Positions 6,573 to 13,285 of a stretch of DNA of 17,564 nt are shown one piece after another. How positions within the stretch are numbered: the stretch's first letter is position 1; each line of letters starts with the position of its first letter. The stretch lies in contig JAQUQK010000014.1 in NCBI GenBank assembly GCA_028716125.1, forward strand, positions 1 through 17,564, read 5' to 3'. The stretch comes from Thermoplasmatota archaeon (lineage in GTDB: Archaea > Thermoplasmatota > JAQUQK01). Under the pieces are notes generated by a model. It was given only the letters and a program-made list of their open reading frames with translations. It made no database searches and was not told the origin of the DNA. The translations under genes were made by a program, and so were the position numbers.

Positions 6573-7655
6573 TCACTTGTTTTTATCTTTTCCATGTTCG
6601 TGGCGGTGGTGCAAATCGGGAGTGTGCCGATGCGAATGTTCGGTTTCTTCGTGCTTGTGAACATGGGAGTGCGGAATGTTTTCGTCAAAGTTTTTGCCAT
6701 GTTCGTGCAGATGGTGTTCGTCATCATGAACGTGGGCGTGCTCGTGCTCAATTGCCGCATGGAAGTGGATGTGGGTGTGTTTTTCCCCGGAAAGAAGAAG
6801 TGCGCCAGCAACCATTACAGGAAGCGAGACAAGGAATTCAATGCCGGGCAATTCTTTGAATGCAATCAGGGAAATCACAACACCGAAAAATGGCCCGGTT
6901 GCAAACAGCGCGCCACTCCTTGCGGCGCCGAGGGAGCGCATCGCGGAAATGAAAAGCACAAGGCTCGCGCCGTATGACAGCGAGCCGAGCAGCATGGCAT
7001 AAGTTATGGAAACTGCGCCAGGAAATGCGGAGCCGGTGGCAAAAGCAAGCATCAATGAGAAAGTCCCTGCGCAAATTCCCTTGACTATTGCAATCTGGCT
7101 TGGATTTTTCGCAGATATCTTTGCAGTGAGGTTATTGTCAATCCCCCAGAAAGCGCAGGCACCCAAGATTCCAATTGCGCCAACTGAAAAGCCCCAGCCG
7201 CCTTCAATATTAAGCGAAAGCGCAACGCTTCCGAAAGTCATGCAGGCAACTGCAACCCAAATCCGTTTTCCTATGTGTTCCCTGAATGCAAGCGCGGCAA
7301 TAAGCGCAGTCGCGGCACTTTCAAAATTCAGCAAGAGTGATGCTGTGGCAGCAGGCGTTGTCTTTAGTCCAGTCATCAGAAGCACTGGCGCAGCCACTCC
7401 GCCTGCGATTATTGCCCCGGCAAGCCAAGGCGCATCTTTTTTTGCAAGCCCTGCCTCGGCGCTTTTTGCATTTCCCGCCAGTCTTCCAAAAAGCCAGAAA
7501 ATCAAAAGTCCGATTCCGCTGCCAAGATACAAAAATCCGGCCAGGGGAAGCGGCTCGATGTCGCCAAGAAGCGTTTTCGATGCAGGGGCGCTTGCGCCAA
7601 ATAGTGCCGCGGCAAGAAGCGCCTGGAATATAGGATATGAACGTCTCCCATTCAT
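6573..7655 (-). CDS. EamA/DMT-family transporter with histidine-rich C-terminal tail
   Basis: Drug/metabolite transporter superfamily protein with about ten membrane helices in two EamA repeats (about residues 6-145 and 155-290). It begins MNGRRSYPIFQALLAAALFG, and the first helix carries the family-like GASAPASKTLL. Residues 291-360 form a cytoplasmic or external tail with 23 histidines in 70 residues, in HxH runs such as HTHIHFH and HHRHEH. Such tails suggest binding of zinc, nickel or cobalt. Similar tails occur in some bacterial EamA proteins. The ATG at 7655 overlaps the methyltransferase stop as ATGA, giving 360 residues. The in-frame upstream extension (67 residues) lies inside the methyltransferase gene and is not coding. 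The substrate is unknown. Confidence 0.88.
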   Translation of the reverse strand: MNGRRSYPIFQALLAAALFGASAPASKTLLGDIEPLPLAGFLYLGSGIGLLIFWLFGRLAGNAKSAEAGLAKKDAPWLAGAIIAGGVAAPVLLMTGLKTTPAATASLLLNFESAATALIAALAFREHIGKRIWVAVACMTFGSVALSLNIEGGWGFSVGAIGILGACAFWGIDNNLTAKISAKNPSQIAIVKGICAGTFSLMLAFATGSAFPGAVSITYAMLLGSLSYGASLVLFISAMRSLGAARSGALFATGPFFGVVISLIAFKELPGIEFLVSLPVMVAGALLLSGEKHTHIHFHAAIEHEHAHVHDDEHHLHEHGKNFDENIPHSHVHKHEETEHSHRHTPDLHHRHEHGKDKNK

Positions 7656-8422
7656 TTCCTTGCCACCGCCACAAGCACTTTCGCATTCTGGTCGTATGGC
7701 GCTCCCGCAAGGTCGCCAAAGATTTTCACATCCGCAAACCCGCACTTGCGCAGAAGCGCCTCGAGTTCGGTGCCGGAATAAAGGCGGTGCTCCGACTTCA
7801 CTTCTTTTTCCTTTCCGTTTTTTGACATTATCCAGCGCGTTTTCATCCAGCCCCAATTCTGCGAAACCGCCCTTTCCTCAAGAACTTTCATTCCGCCCGC
7901 TTCATACCAGTCGCGCTCCCGGAAAATTCGGGCAAGTATCTCCTTGCTTGTCATGTGCATCAAGAGAACGCCGCCGGGCTTGAGAGAATCGTAAAGGTTA
8001 CGCACAACTTTCTCGTCATCCTTTTGATCCTCGAAATAGCCAAATGACGTGAACATGTTGATTGCGGCGTCGAAAGAACACTTGCGGCAAAATTCGCGCA
8101 TGTCGGAATTTACGAATTCAGCGTTCAGTTTTTGCGCCTTCGCTTTTGCGTGTGCTTTTTCCAGATATTGCGCAGTAAAATCAACACCCGTGACCGCAAA
8201 TCCGCGCTTTGCAAGTTCCAGCGAGTGCCTGCCCTGCCCACAGCATAAGTCCAGAATTTTTGCGCCAGCGGATATTCCCATAAGCGAAATCGCGCTTTCA
8301 ATCTCTTTTGGCGCAATCTGCCACATGTACTCGTCGAACATTATTTGTTCGGTCTCTTTCCAGAAATTTGTGTTATCGCCAACGCATTTTGGCGCTGCCT
8401 TGCCGTTCTTTCTGGCGCTCAT
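7652..8422 (-). CDS. Class I SAM-dependent methyltransferase
   Basis: The 256-residue protein has a Rossmann-type methyltransferase core. Motif I is ILDLCCGQGRHSLELAKRG (about 56-74), and the acidic end of strand 2 is VTGVD (Asp81). An NSDMREF segment comes near 105-111, then FDAAINMFTSFGYF and the motif after strand 5, LKPGGVLLMHM. The FTSFGYF pattern and the CCGQGRH motif are common in small-molecule or uncharacterised methyltransferases of the Methyltransf_25 type. The substrate cannot be assigned. The ATG at 8422 lies about 30 bases after a TATA-like box. The stop overlaps the EamA start (ATGA), so the two are translationally coupled. Confidence 0.88.
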   Translation of the reverse strand: MSARKNGKAAPKCVGDNTNFWKETEQIMFDEYMWQIAPKEIESAISLMGISAGAKILDLCCGQGRHSLELAKRGFAVTGVDFTAQYLEKAHAKAKAQKLNAEFVNSDMREFCRKCSFDAAINMFTSFGYFEDQKDDEKVVRNLYDSLKPGGVLLMHMTSKEILARIFRERDWYEAGGMKVLEERAVSQNWGWMKTRWIMSKNGKEKEVKSEHRLYSGTELEALLRKCGFADVKIFGDLAGAPYDQNAKVLVAVARK

Positions 8423-8448
8423 TTAATCCAGCAAAGCAACGGAAAGCG

Positions 8449-8456
8449 GTTTAAAA
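8449..8456 (-). promoter_or_regulatory. TATA-like promoter of the methyltransferase operon
   Basis: On the minus strand TTTTTAAA is centred about 30 bases before the ATG at 8422. No Shine-Dalgarno sequence precedes that ATG, so a leaderless or near-leaderless mRNA is likely. Confidence 0.5.
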
Positions 8457-8480
8457 ATATTGGGAAATCGGAAAAACCGT

Positions 8481-8492
8481 AAAAAAAGAAAA
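8481..8492 (-). terminator. T-run terminator after the displaced thrS tail
   Basis: On the minus strand TTTTCTTTTTTT directly follows the TGA of the duplicated thrS tail (8493-8495). It probably ends the thrS-GDCCVxC transcript, and in the insertion model it was the native thrS terminator. Confidence 0.55.
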
Positions 8493-8521
8493 TCAGCCGC
8501 GGAAAATCACGCGCTTGCTGA
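8493..8521 (-). pseudogene. Displaced duplicate of the thrS 3' end (SKRVIFRG-stop)
   Basis: On the minus strand these bases read (Phe)-Ser-Lys-Arg-Val-Ile-Phe-Arg-Gly-stop, identical in protein to the end of thrS at 8755-8781. The two 27-base segments from the Ser codon to the stop share 20 bases. All seven differences are synonymous (Arg, Val, Ile, Arg, Gly and TAA versus TGA, with two changes in the first Arg codon). The 8-base core TCAGCAAG is identical in both copies, and similarity stops upstream of it. A T-run follows the stop. An eight-residue match ending at a stop is not expected by chance in so short a region. Confidence 0.85.
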
Positions 8522-8561
8522 ACGTTTTTGAGATATAATGCGCCCGGCTGCTTTCCAGATA

Positions 8562-8753
8562 TTATTGCTGCATAGGCGGACACGGCGTATCCGCATACGA
8601 GCAGAACACGCAGCAGTCGCCTTCCTTCGGCTTCAATATTGCTCCGCAATTTATGCATCGATAGAGAATCTGGCAGGAATTCGTAGGCATCTTAGCATCC
8701 TGCACAAATCCGCATTTGGGGCAAGTCAATCTGGCGGTAGTTTTGGCGATCAA
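8562..8753 (-). CDS. GDCCVxC-domain zinc-binding protein
   Basis: The 63-residue protein has nine cysteines: CPKC (11-14), Cys27, CINC (33-36), the signature GDCCVFC (45-51) and Cys58 in TPCPPMQ. It matches the small family known as GDCCVxC domain (seleno)proteins, putative metal-binding proteins known mainly from bacteria. No UGA codon replaces a Cys here. The function is not established. The start is a TTG at 8753, one base after the thrS stop, preceded by GAGGA inside the thrS terminus. An in-frame stop just upstream (within the thrS end) excludes a longer form. The gene lies between the intact and the duplicated thrS tail, which suggests it arrived by insertion and is now cotranscribed with thrS. 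Confidence 0.82.
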   Translation of the reverse strand: MIAKTTARLTCPKCGFVQDAKMPTNSCQILYRCINCGAILKPKEGDCCVFCSYADTPCPPMQQ

Positions 8754-8754
8754 T

Positions 8755-10617
8755 TTATCCTCGGAATATTACTCTCTTGCTGACCATCTGGGGCATCGGA
8801 AGGCGCTGGTATGGATATCCCTTGGTCTTTTCCTTGACTTCCTTTGCAATCTCTTCGGCGCGCATCATGCGCTGCCCGTCGCGCGTGCGCACCTGCAAGT
8901 TGCCGGATTCCTTTTCTTTTTCGCCGAATACCACGATGTATTGTATCCACTCGCGCTCGGCGTCCCTTATGCGCTTTCCAAGGGTGTCGCTGCGCTCGTC
9001 AATGTCTACGCGTATTCCTTCGCCCAACTGTTCGGCAAGTTTCTTCGCGTCCTCGGTATATTTTTCAGAAACCGGGATAATGCGCACCTGGGTGGGCATG
9101 AGCCACAGTGGAAGCGTCGGCTTGTCGCTCTTTAGCGCGTTTTCAAGTATTGCATAAATCCAGCGCTCTATTGATCCTATCGAGGAGTGACAGATTATGC
9201 AGCCCTTCTGCTGGCCGTCTGCGTCGCGGTACATTATTCCGTATCTTTCCGCGTCCTCTACATCAAGCTGAACCGTTGAAAGCTGGCACGATCCCTGCAC
9301 GGCGTCAAGCGCCTGGAATTCATGTTTCACCGCCCAATAATGTTTCATTCCTGACAGCACTTCGATGAACGCCGGCTTTCCTGCGTATTTCAGCAGCTCC
9401 ACAATCTTGTCCTTGTATTTGTCATAGAACGCTCGGACAACGCGGAACACGATTGCATACTGGATTCCCGCAGCATTTGCAAGATCTGTGTAATTGCGGA
9501 AAAGCGTCTGGTATTCGTCCCAGCCCTGGTTTATGTCAGTGCAGAACGAGTGGATATCGGGCATGTGGAAGCCGCGAAGCCTGCGAAGGCCGGAAAGCTC
9601 GCCGCGCTGCTCGTATCTGAAAGACTTTGAGAATTCATAAACCCGAAGCGGCAGATGCTTGTAGCTCATCGTCGCGTCCTTTATCATCCTGAAAAGGCCG
9701 AAATCTCCCGCGAATCTCAGCACGAATTCGCGCTTGTCGTCCGGGGTCTGCACCATGTAGTGTCGCTCGTGGAAAGACTTGCCCTGGCCCTTGATGTCAG
9801 GCAGGCTCCAGTCGTAAAGTATCGGGGTTTCAATCTGGACTGCGCCAAGCTTTTCGGTCGCTATCCATTCAGCCCAGTCGCAGAGCTGCTTGAATATCAT
9901 CGTTCCCTTCGGATACATTCTGAAATGCCCCGGATCGGATGCCGGTTCGTAGTCTATCAGTTCAAGCCTGCGCATCGCATCGATTGACGGCGGCTCTTTC
10001 CCGGCGGAAGCGCCCAATTCTTCGGCGGCCATGAATGCCCGAAGTTCCGGGAACTGCTCGAACTCGCTCAAGTCCTTTTCCTTCTTGAGTTTCTCAAGGT
10101 CGATACTGTACTCGCGCGCATCCTGAGTCAGGACATAGAAATCGCTTGTGATGTTCGCGACGACGTCTTCGCGCGTGACCTTCTTTTCTGCGCTTTCCGC
10201 GGTGATTGTTCTTGACAATTCTGAAAGCGGATGCCCCTTGCACGAAAGCTTGAATGACTTGTACCATCCGAACGGGGAGCGAAGAACGGTAAAGCCTTCG
10301 GCCTGCAACTTCTTCTCAATCTCAATCGGAACAAGTTTTGCAAGATCCGGCGCCGCCAGATTGCTGCTTAGGTGCGCATAAGGGTAAACTACGACATTCT
10401 TGACATGGACTTTCTCGGCCATTTCCTTGATGGTGGCAACGGCATTAGTCGCTACGGCATCGACATTGTCATCGCCCTTTTCCACGGTCATGAACGCGAT
10501 AATTGTTTCGTCCATTTTTCCGTGCTTTTTGTCCGCCTGAATTTCTTCGGCGAGGTTCTTTATTGCCTGCTTTGCCTCATATTCAAGGTAGTCCGAGTGC
10601 AGTAGTAGTAGGCGCAT
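8755..10617 (-). CDS. thrS: Threonyl-tRNA synthetase, archaeal type
   Basis: Charges tRNA-Thr with threonine and edits mischarged serine. The 620 residues start with the archaeal editing domain: MRLLLLHSDYLEYEAK, then VVVYPYAHLSS with His82, and PFGWYKSFKLSCKGHPLSELSR ending near 136. The class II catalytic core follows, with FRYEQRGELSGLRRLRGFHM as motif 2, the zinc-ligand region around CHSSIGSIERW, and motif 3. LPLWLMPTQVRIIPVSE opens the anticodon-binding domain at about residue 500. The editing domain is of the D-aminoacyl-tRNA deacylase fold, unlike bacterial ThrRS. The ATG at 10617 has a TATA-like box about 30 bases upstream. The end SKRVIFRG is repeated downstream, so its 3' codons may be recombinant. 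The intact tail uses A-ending codons such as AGA, GTA, ATA, CGA and GGA. Confidence 0.95.
   Translation of the reverse strand: MRLLLLHSDYLEYEAKQAIKNLAEEIQADKKHGKMDETIIAFMTVEKGDDNVDAVATNAVATIKEMAEKVHVKNVVVYPYAHLSSNLAAPDLAKLVPIEIEKKLQAEGFTVLRSPFGWYKSFKLSCKGHPLSELSRTITAESAEKKVTREDVVANITSDFYVLTQDAREYSIDLEKLKKEKDLSEFEQFPELRAFMAAEELGASAGKEPPSIDAMRRLELIDYEPASDPGHFRMYPKGTMIFKQLCDWAEWIATEKLGAVQIETPILYDWSLPDIKGQGKSFHERHYMVQTPDDKREFVLRFAGDFGLFRMIKDATMSYKHLPLRVYEFSKSFRYEQRGELSGLRRLRGFHMPDIHSFCTDINQGWDEYQTLFRNYTDLANAAGIQYAIVFRVVRAFYDKYKDKIVELLKYAGKPAFIEVLSGMKHYWAVKHEFQALDAVQGSCQLSTVQLDVEDAERYGIMYRDADGQQKGCIICHSSIGSIERWIYAILENALKSDKPTLPLWLMPTQVRIIPVSEKYTEDAKKLAEQLGEGIRVDIDERSDTLGKRIRDAEREWIQYIVVFGEKEKESGNLQVRTRDGQRMMRAEEIAKEVKEKTKGYPYQRLPMPQMVSKRVIFRG
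8758..8762 (-). promoter_or_regulatory. Ribosome binding site of the GDCCVxC gene
   Basis: GAGGA within the last thrS codons lies 4 bases before the TTG at 8753. It supports this unusual start codon and suggests coupling to thrS translation. Confidence 0.6.
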
Positions 10618-10641
10618 TTTAATCGGCAGGATAACGATTAG

Positions 10642-10650
10642 TCAAAAATA
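10642..10650 (-). promoter_or_regulatory. TATA-like promoter of thrS
   Basis: TTATTTTT on the minus strand is centred about 29 bases before the ATG at 10617. It is compatible with a leaderless start. Confidence 0.45.
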
Positions 10651-10693
10651 AGGGTTGTGTTTGCAAAACGTGCCGCATCTGCAGAGACAATTC

Positions 10694-10888
10694 TCAATTT
10701 TCCGGTATTCCACTGAGAATGGATTCTACCTGGTAGACCGAGCATCCTGCCTTTTGCGCTATTTCCTCGGCGCTCATGGGGCGGTTTTCTTTTACCATAA
10801 CCTCGAGAATGCGCATCTTTAACTGGTCGCCCCTTAATTCATCGGCTATCGCTGAAATAGGCAATTCGTCGGATTTTCTGTTTGCCAC
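10694..10888 (-). CDS. Small winged-helix-like DNA-binding protein
   Basis: The 64-residue protein contains a helix-turn-helix pattern at about 37-60. MSAEEIAQKAGCSVYQVESI gives the first helix, an Ala-Gly-Cys turn and a recognition helix. The preceding LKMRILEVMVKENRPM is typical of the helix-strand lead-in of winged-helix or TrmB/MarR-like domains. It is too short for a complete winged helix with an effector domain. The start is GTG at 10888, about 25 bases after a TATA-like A/T element. It is divergent from the GH36-esterase-GH63 operon, so a role as its local regulator is possible, but that rests on position only. It precedes thrS on the same strand with its own T-poor gap. Confidence 0.65.
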   Translation of the reverse strand: MANRKSDELPISAIADELRGDQLKMRILEVMVKENRPMSAEEIAQKAGCSVYQVESILSGIPEN

Positions 10889-10911
10889 AAACTAAAATAC
10901 GTTGAACTTGT

Positions 10912-10919
10912 TTTTATTG
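10912..10919 (-). promoter_or_regulatory. TATA-like promoter of the small HTH gene
   Basis: AATAAAAA on the minus strand lies about 25 bases before the GTG at 10888. It gives a leaderless arrangement and supports that start. Confidence 0.4.
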
Positions 10920-10969
10920 GTTGTGGTAAATCTGCTGTTTTTTGGCGTTTATCAAAAAATTCGGTGGGA

Positions 10970-10977
10970 TTTATAAA
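10970..10977 (+). promoter_or_regulatory. TATA box of the carbohydrate operon, distal
   Basis: TTTATAAA is a close match to the archaeal TATA consensus. It predicts transcription from about 11000, which leaves a leader of roughly 70 bases before the ATG at 11068 that begins with the inverted repeats listed below. Confidence 0.55.
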
Positions 10978-11003
10978 CTTCCAATCCACTTTCATTTCAA
11001 CTG

Positions 11004-11061
11004 GCCAGGGCGCGTTTTATATTACACTGGCGCATATCGAAACGCGTCTCTTTGGCCTGGC
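11004..11061 (+). repeat. Nested inverted repeats in the leader of the GH36 gene
   Basis: GCCAGG (11004-11009) pairs with CCTGGC (11056-11061), and inside it CGCGTTT (11011-11017) pairs perfectly with AAACGCG (11040-11046). A second TATA-like sequence, TTTTATATT (11015-11023), lies in the loop. The element could be a leader hairpin or a pair of operator half-sites around the proximal promoter. Confidence 0.6.
11015..11023 (+). promoter_or_regulatory. TATA box of the carbohydrate operon, proximal
   Basis: TTTTATATT would start transcription near 11045, about 20 bases before the ATG at 11068. It is a second candidate promoter besides 10970-10977. Confidence 0.45.
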
Positions 11062-11067
11062 GGTTTG

Positions 11068-13281
11068 ATGGAATCGAGAATCGGATTGGCGGCGATATCG
11101 GCATTCCTTATGGTGGCAGTGCTTTTCAGCGGATGTGCTGGCGAGCAAAAATACGAATCCGAAGGTTCTGCGGTTGCCCAGACAACTTTTGCGGAACAGG
11201 TCGGAGACGAACTAAAGATTAAAAGCGGGCTTCTCGACATTTCCGCAAATCTTGAGAAAGGGACTTTTGACTTTTTTTGGAACTATGGAGCAAAAATAGA
11301 GAATTGCGTTGCGGAGGCGGAAATTGACGGAAACCGTATATGCACTTCCGAATACGAGCAGAAATCCTTGAGCGAGAGCGCAATAGTGGACAAAATCGGC
11401 GCAGCGCGCAGCGTCGAGATATTGTTTTCTTCGAGCGGCAAACCCGACATAGTTGAAGAAATCAGGATATATCCCGGAACCGATTATGCAACCGTCCGGC
11501 TTTCAGTGGTGAATACGCTTTCTTCTCCGATAACCGTTACTGCCATCCGCCCGCTAGATGCAGATCCTGAAAACGGCGGAAACATTGGTTTCACATTGCC
11601 GGAAGGCCCGGTTCTCGCGCTGATGAACGGCTACCAGTTGTGGGATTATGCCGGGGTTGTAAGGATTTTGGGCACGCCGCTTGGCAACATGCAGTATTAT
11701 TACGACACGAACACGATTTACACCGCGGATACCACTGGCTGGTGGGTTCAATCCCTTTATGATGAGATTGGCAAGAAGACTGTGACTGCCGGCGCAATAA
11801 CCTGCGAAAAATGGAAGACTAAGATTTTCTACAATTCAACGTTCCAAATGGAAAGCAACTGGTATGTCGAGTGCGGCGGAAACGGCGAAAAATTGGAAAT
11901 TGCGCCCGGCGAGAAAGTTTCGTCAGAAATAATCTACATCGGCTCCTCAGGAAACAATCTGAACGAGCTTGAGGAATACGCGAAAATTGTCGGTATCCAG
12001 AATGGCGCAACTCAAAAGGAAGCGCCGAAGGGCTGGTGCTCGTGGTATTATTATTTCGATTCAGTCACCGAGGACGGCGTGCTCTCAAATGCAAACGCCA
12101 TAAAGGAAAAGCTCGGCGGAGTCGGCTACCAATACATCCAGATAGACGACGGATGGCAGAAATTCTGGGGCGACTGGACGCCTAATGAAAAGTTCCCGGA
12201 CGGCATGGACGGCACCGCCAAAAAGATCCGCGAGATGGGATTCAAGCCCGGAATATGGCTTGCACCTTTCCTCGTTCGCCAGGAGCTTCCAATAGCACAG
12301 GAGCATCCGGACTGGTTTGTGAAAAGTGAGGACGGAAGCTACGTCACGTACGCCGCCGACGACGGAACGCCGCACCTATGCCTTGATGCAACCCATCCGG
12401 GCGCGCAGGAATGGATGCGCGAAATTTTCAGAAACGTCAAGCAGTGGGGGTATGAATACATAAAAATCGATTTCCTGGTTCAGGGTGCATATGAAGGGGT
12501 TCATTACGACAAAAGCGCTACAGGAATCTCATCGCTCACGGAAGGATTGAAGATAATCCGCGAGGTCATGGGAGACGAAACCTATTTCCTGGAATGCGGG
12601 CCGCCGGTGCTTCCGGGCGTTGGAATAGCCGATGCAAACCGCATAGCGGAGGACACGTGCTTTTACGGCCTTCCGCAGACTTTACAGTACACGCATGGGA
12701 TAATGAGCTGGCCGCAGCTTGTCTGGTCTGCAAGGAATGTTGCGGCAAGATACTTCCTCGGAGGCAACGTTTACCAGAATGATCCCGACGTCGTGGTCGT
12801 AAGGCAGCCTTACACGGCGGATGAGGCAAGGACCCAGGCGACGGTTTGCGCCCTTGCCGGAGGCGTGCTGATGCTCGGCGACAACATCGCGGAATTGCCG
12901 GACGACCGGCTTGAAATTCTTAAAAATTCCGATGTTTATTCGCTTGCAAAAGGAAAATCCGCGCGGCCCGTTGATTTATTCGAGCACTGGGATTTGCTGC
13001 CCGGAGGGTCGGTCATTTGTGTCGGCTACCGTTTCCCGGGGCTTGACACACTGCCCAAAATCTGGTATATGCCGATAGACGAAAAGACTTGCGCGGTGGG
13101 GATCTTCAACTGGGGGAACGTCCCCGAATATGCAACATTTGATTTCTCAAAAATAGATCGCGGCGAAGGCAATTACAAGGTTTACGACATGTGGACCGGA
13201 AGCGAGCTTGGCGAATATTCAGGGTCATATTCAACATTGCTGATGCCCCATGCTTCGCAACTTGTGAAAATAGTTGGGTGA
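11068..13281 (+). CDS. GH36-like alpha-galactosidase family lipoprotein
   Basis: Exported glycoside hydrolase, 737 residues from the ATG at 11068. It opens with a signal sequence and the lipobox VLFSGC (Cys23), so it is probably lipid-anchored outside the membrane. A beta-rich N-terminal domain fills about 35-315. The GH36 barrel begins at about 320 with PKGWCSWYYYFD, then QIDDGWQ (Asp360/361), GDWTPNEKFPDGM and PGIWLAPF. YIKIDFL supplies the probable nucleophile Asp468, and LECGPPVLPGVGIADANRI is followed by the probable acid/base Asp529 in AED. A C-terminal beta domain ends the protein. Family members release alpha-linked galactose or related sugars. The exact substrate is unknown. A TTG at 10942 would add 42 residues before the signal peptide and is rejected. 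First gene of a three-gene operon. Confidence 0.85.
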   Translation: MESRIGLAAISAFLMVAVLFSGCAGEQKYESEGSAVAQTTFAEQVGDELKIKSGLLDISANLEKGTFDFFWNYGAKIENCVAEAEIDGNRICTSEYEQKSLSESAIVDKIGAARSVEILFSSSGKPDIVEEIRIYPGTDYATVRLSVVNTLSSPITVTAIRPLDADPENGGNIGFTLPEGPVLALMNGYQLWDYAGVVRILGTPLGNMQYYYDTNTIYTADTTGWWVQSLYDEIGKKTVTAGAITCEKWKTKIFYNSTFQMESNWYVECGGNGEKLEIAPGEKVSSEIIYIGSSGNNLNELEEYAKIVGIQNGATQKEAPKGWCSWYYYFDSVTEDGVLSNANAIKEKLGGVGYQYIQIDDGWQKFWGDWTPNEKFPDGMDGTAKKIREMGFKPGIWLAPFLVRQELPIAQEHPDWFVKSEDGSYVTYAADDGTPHLCLDATHPGAQEWMREIFRNVKQWGYEYIKIDFLVQGAYEGVHYDKSATGISSLTEGLKIIREVMGDETYFLECGPPVLPGVGIADANRIAEDTCFYGLPQTLQYTHGIMSWPQLVWSARNVAARYFLGGNVYQNDPDVVVVRQPYTADEARTQATVCALAGGVLMLGDNIAELPDDRLEILKNSDVYSLAKGKSARPVDLFEHWDLLPGGSVICVGYRFPGLDTLPKIWYMPIDEKTCAVGIFNWGNVPEYATFDFSKIDRGEGNYKVYDMWTGSELGEYSGSYSTLLMPHASQLVKIVG
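13276..13281 (+). promoter_or_regulatory. Ribosome binding site of the esterase gene
   Basis: GGGTGA overlaps the GH36 stop codon and lies 4 bases before the ATG at 13286. It decides for that ATG over the in-frame GTG at 13274. Confidence 0.65.
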
Positions 13282-13285
13282 AAAC

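Larger units (their letters stand above)
8522..8775 (-). other. Candidate one-gene insert at the 3' end of thrS
   Basis: The DNA between the two TCAGCAAG cores (8776-8783 and 8514-8521 as seen on the plus strand) holds the last thrS codons, the GDCCVxC gene and about 40 bases with no ORF. The repeat period is 262 bases. The layout resembles an element bounded by left and right attachment halves, with the host gene 3' end restored on one side and a leftover tail on the other. No integrase gene is present in the window. Confidence 0.5.

Noticed and set aside
6594..6977. Plus-strand frame of about 127 codons opposite the EamA gene
   Set aside because: It is an antisense shadow of the histidine-rich tail and helices, rich in Val/Phe/Met only because of the opposite strand composition.
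7656..7856. Upstream extension of the EamA reading frame
   Set aside because: It lies wholly within the methyltransferase gene, is not membrane-like, and the ATGA overlap gives a natural start.
7006..7983. Plus-strand frame of 325 codons opposite EamA and the methyltransferase
   Set aside because: It crosses two well-supported minus-strand genes, and its Pro/Ser/Ala-rich product resembles no protein family.
10942..11067. TTG-initiated N-terminal extension of the GH36 protein
   Set aside because: It would place 42 residues ahead of a textbook lipoprotein signal sequence, and TATA boxes lie inside it.
10618..11067. Search for tRNA or other RNA genes in the intergenic stretches
   Set aside because: No cloverleaf, CCA end or box motifs were recognised. 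The gaps are explained by promoters and the leader dyads.
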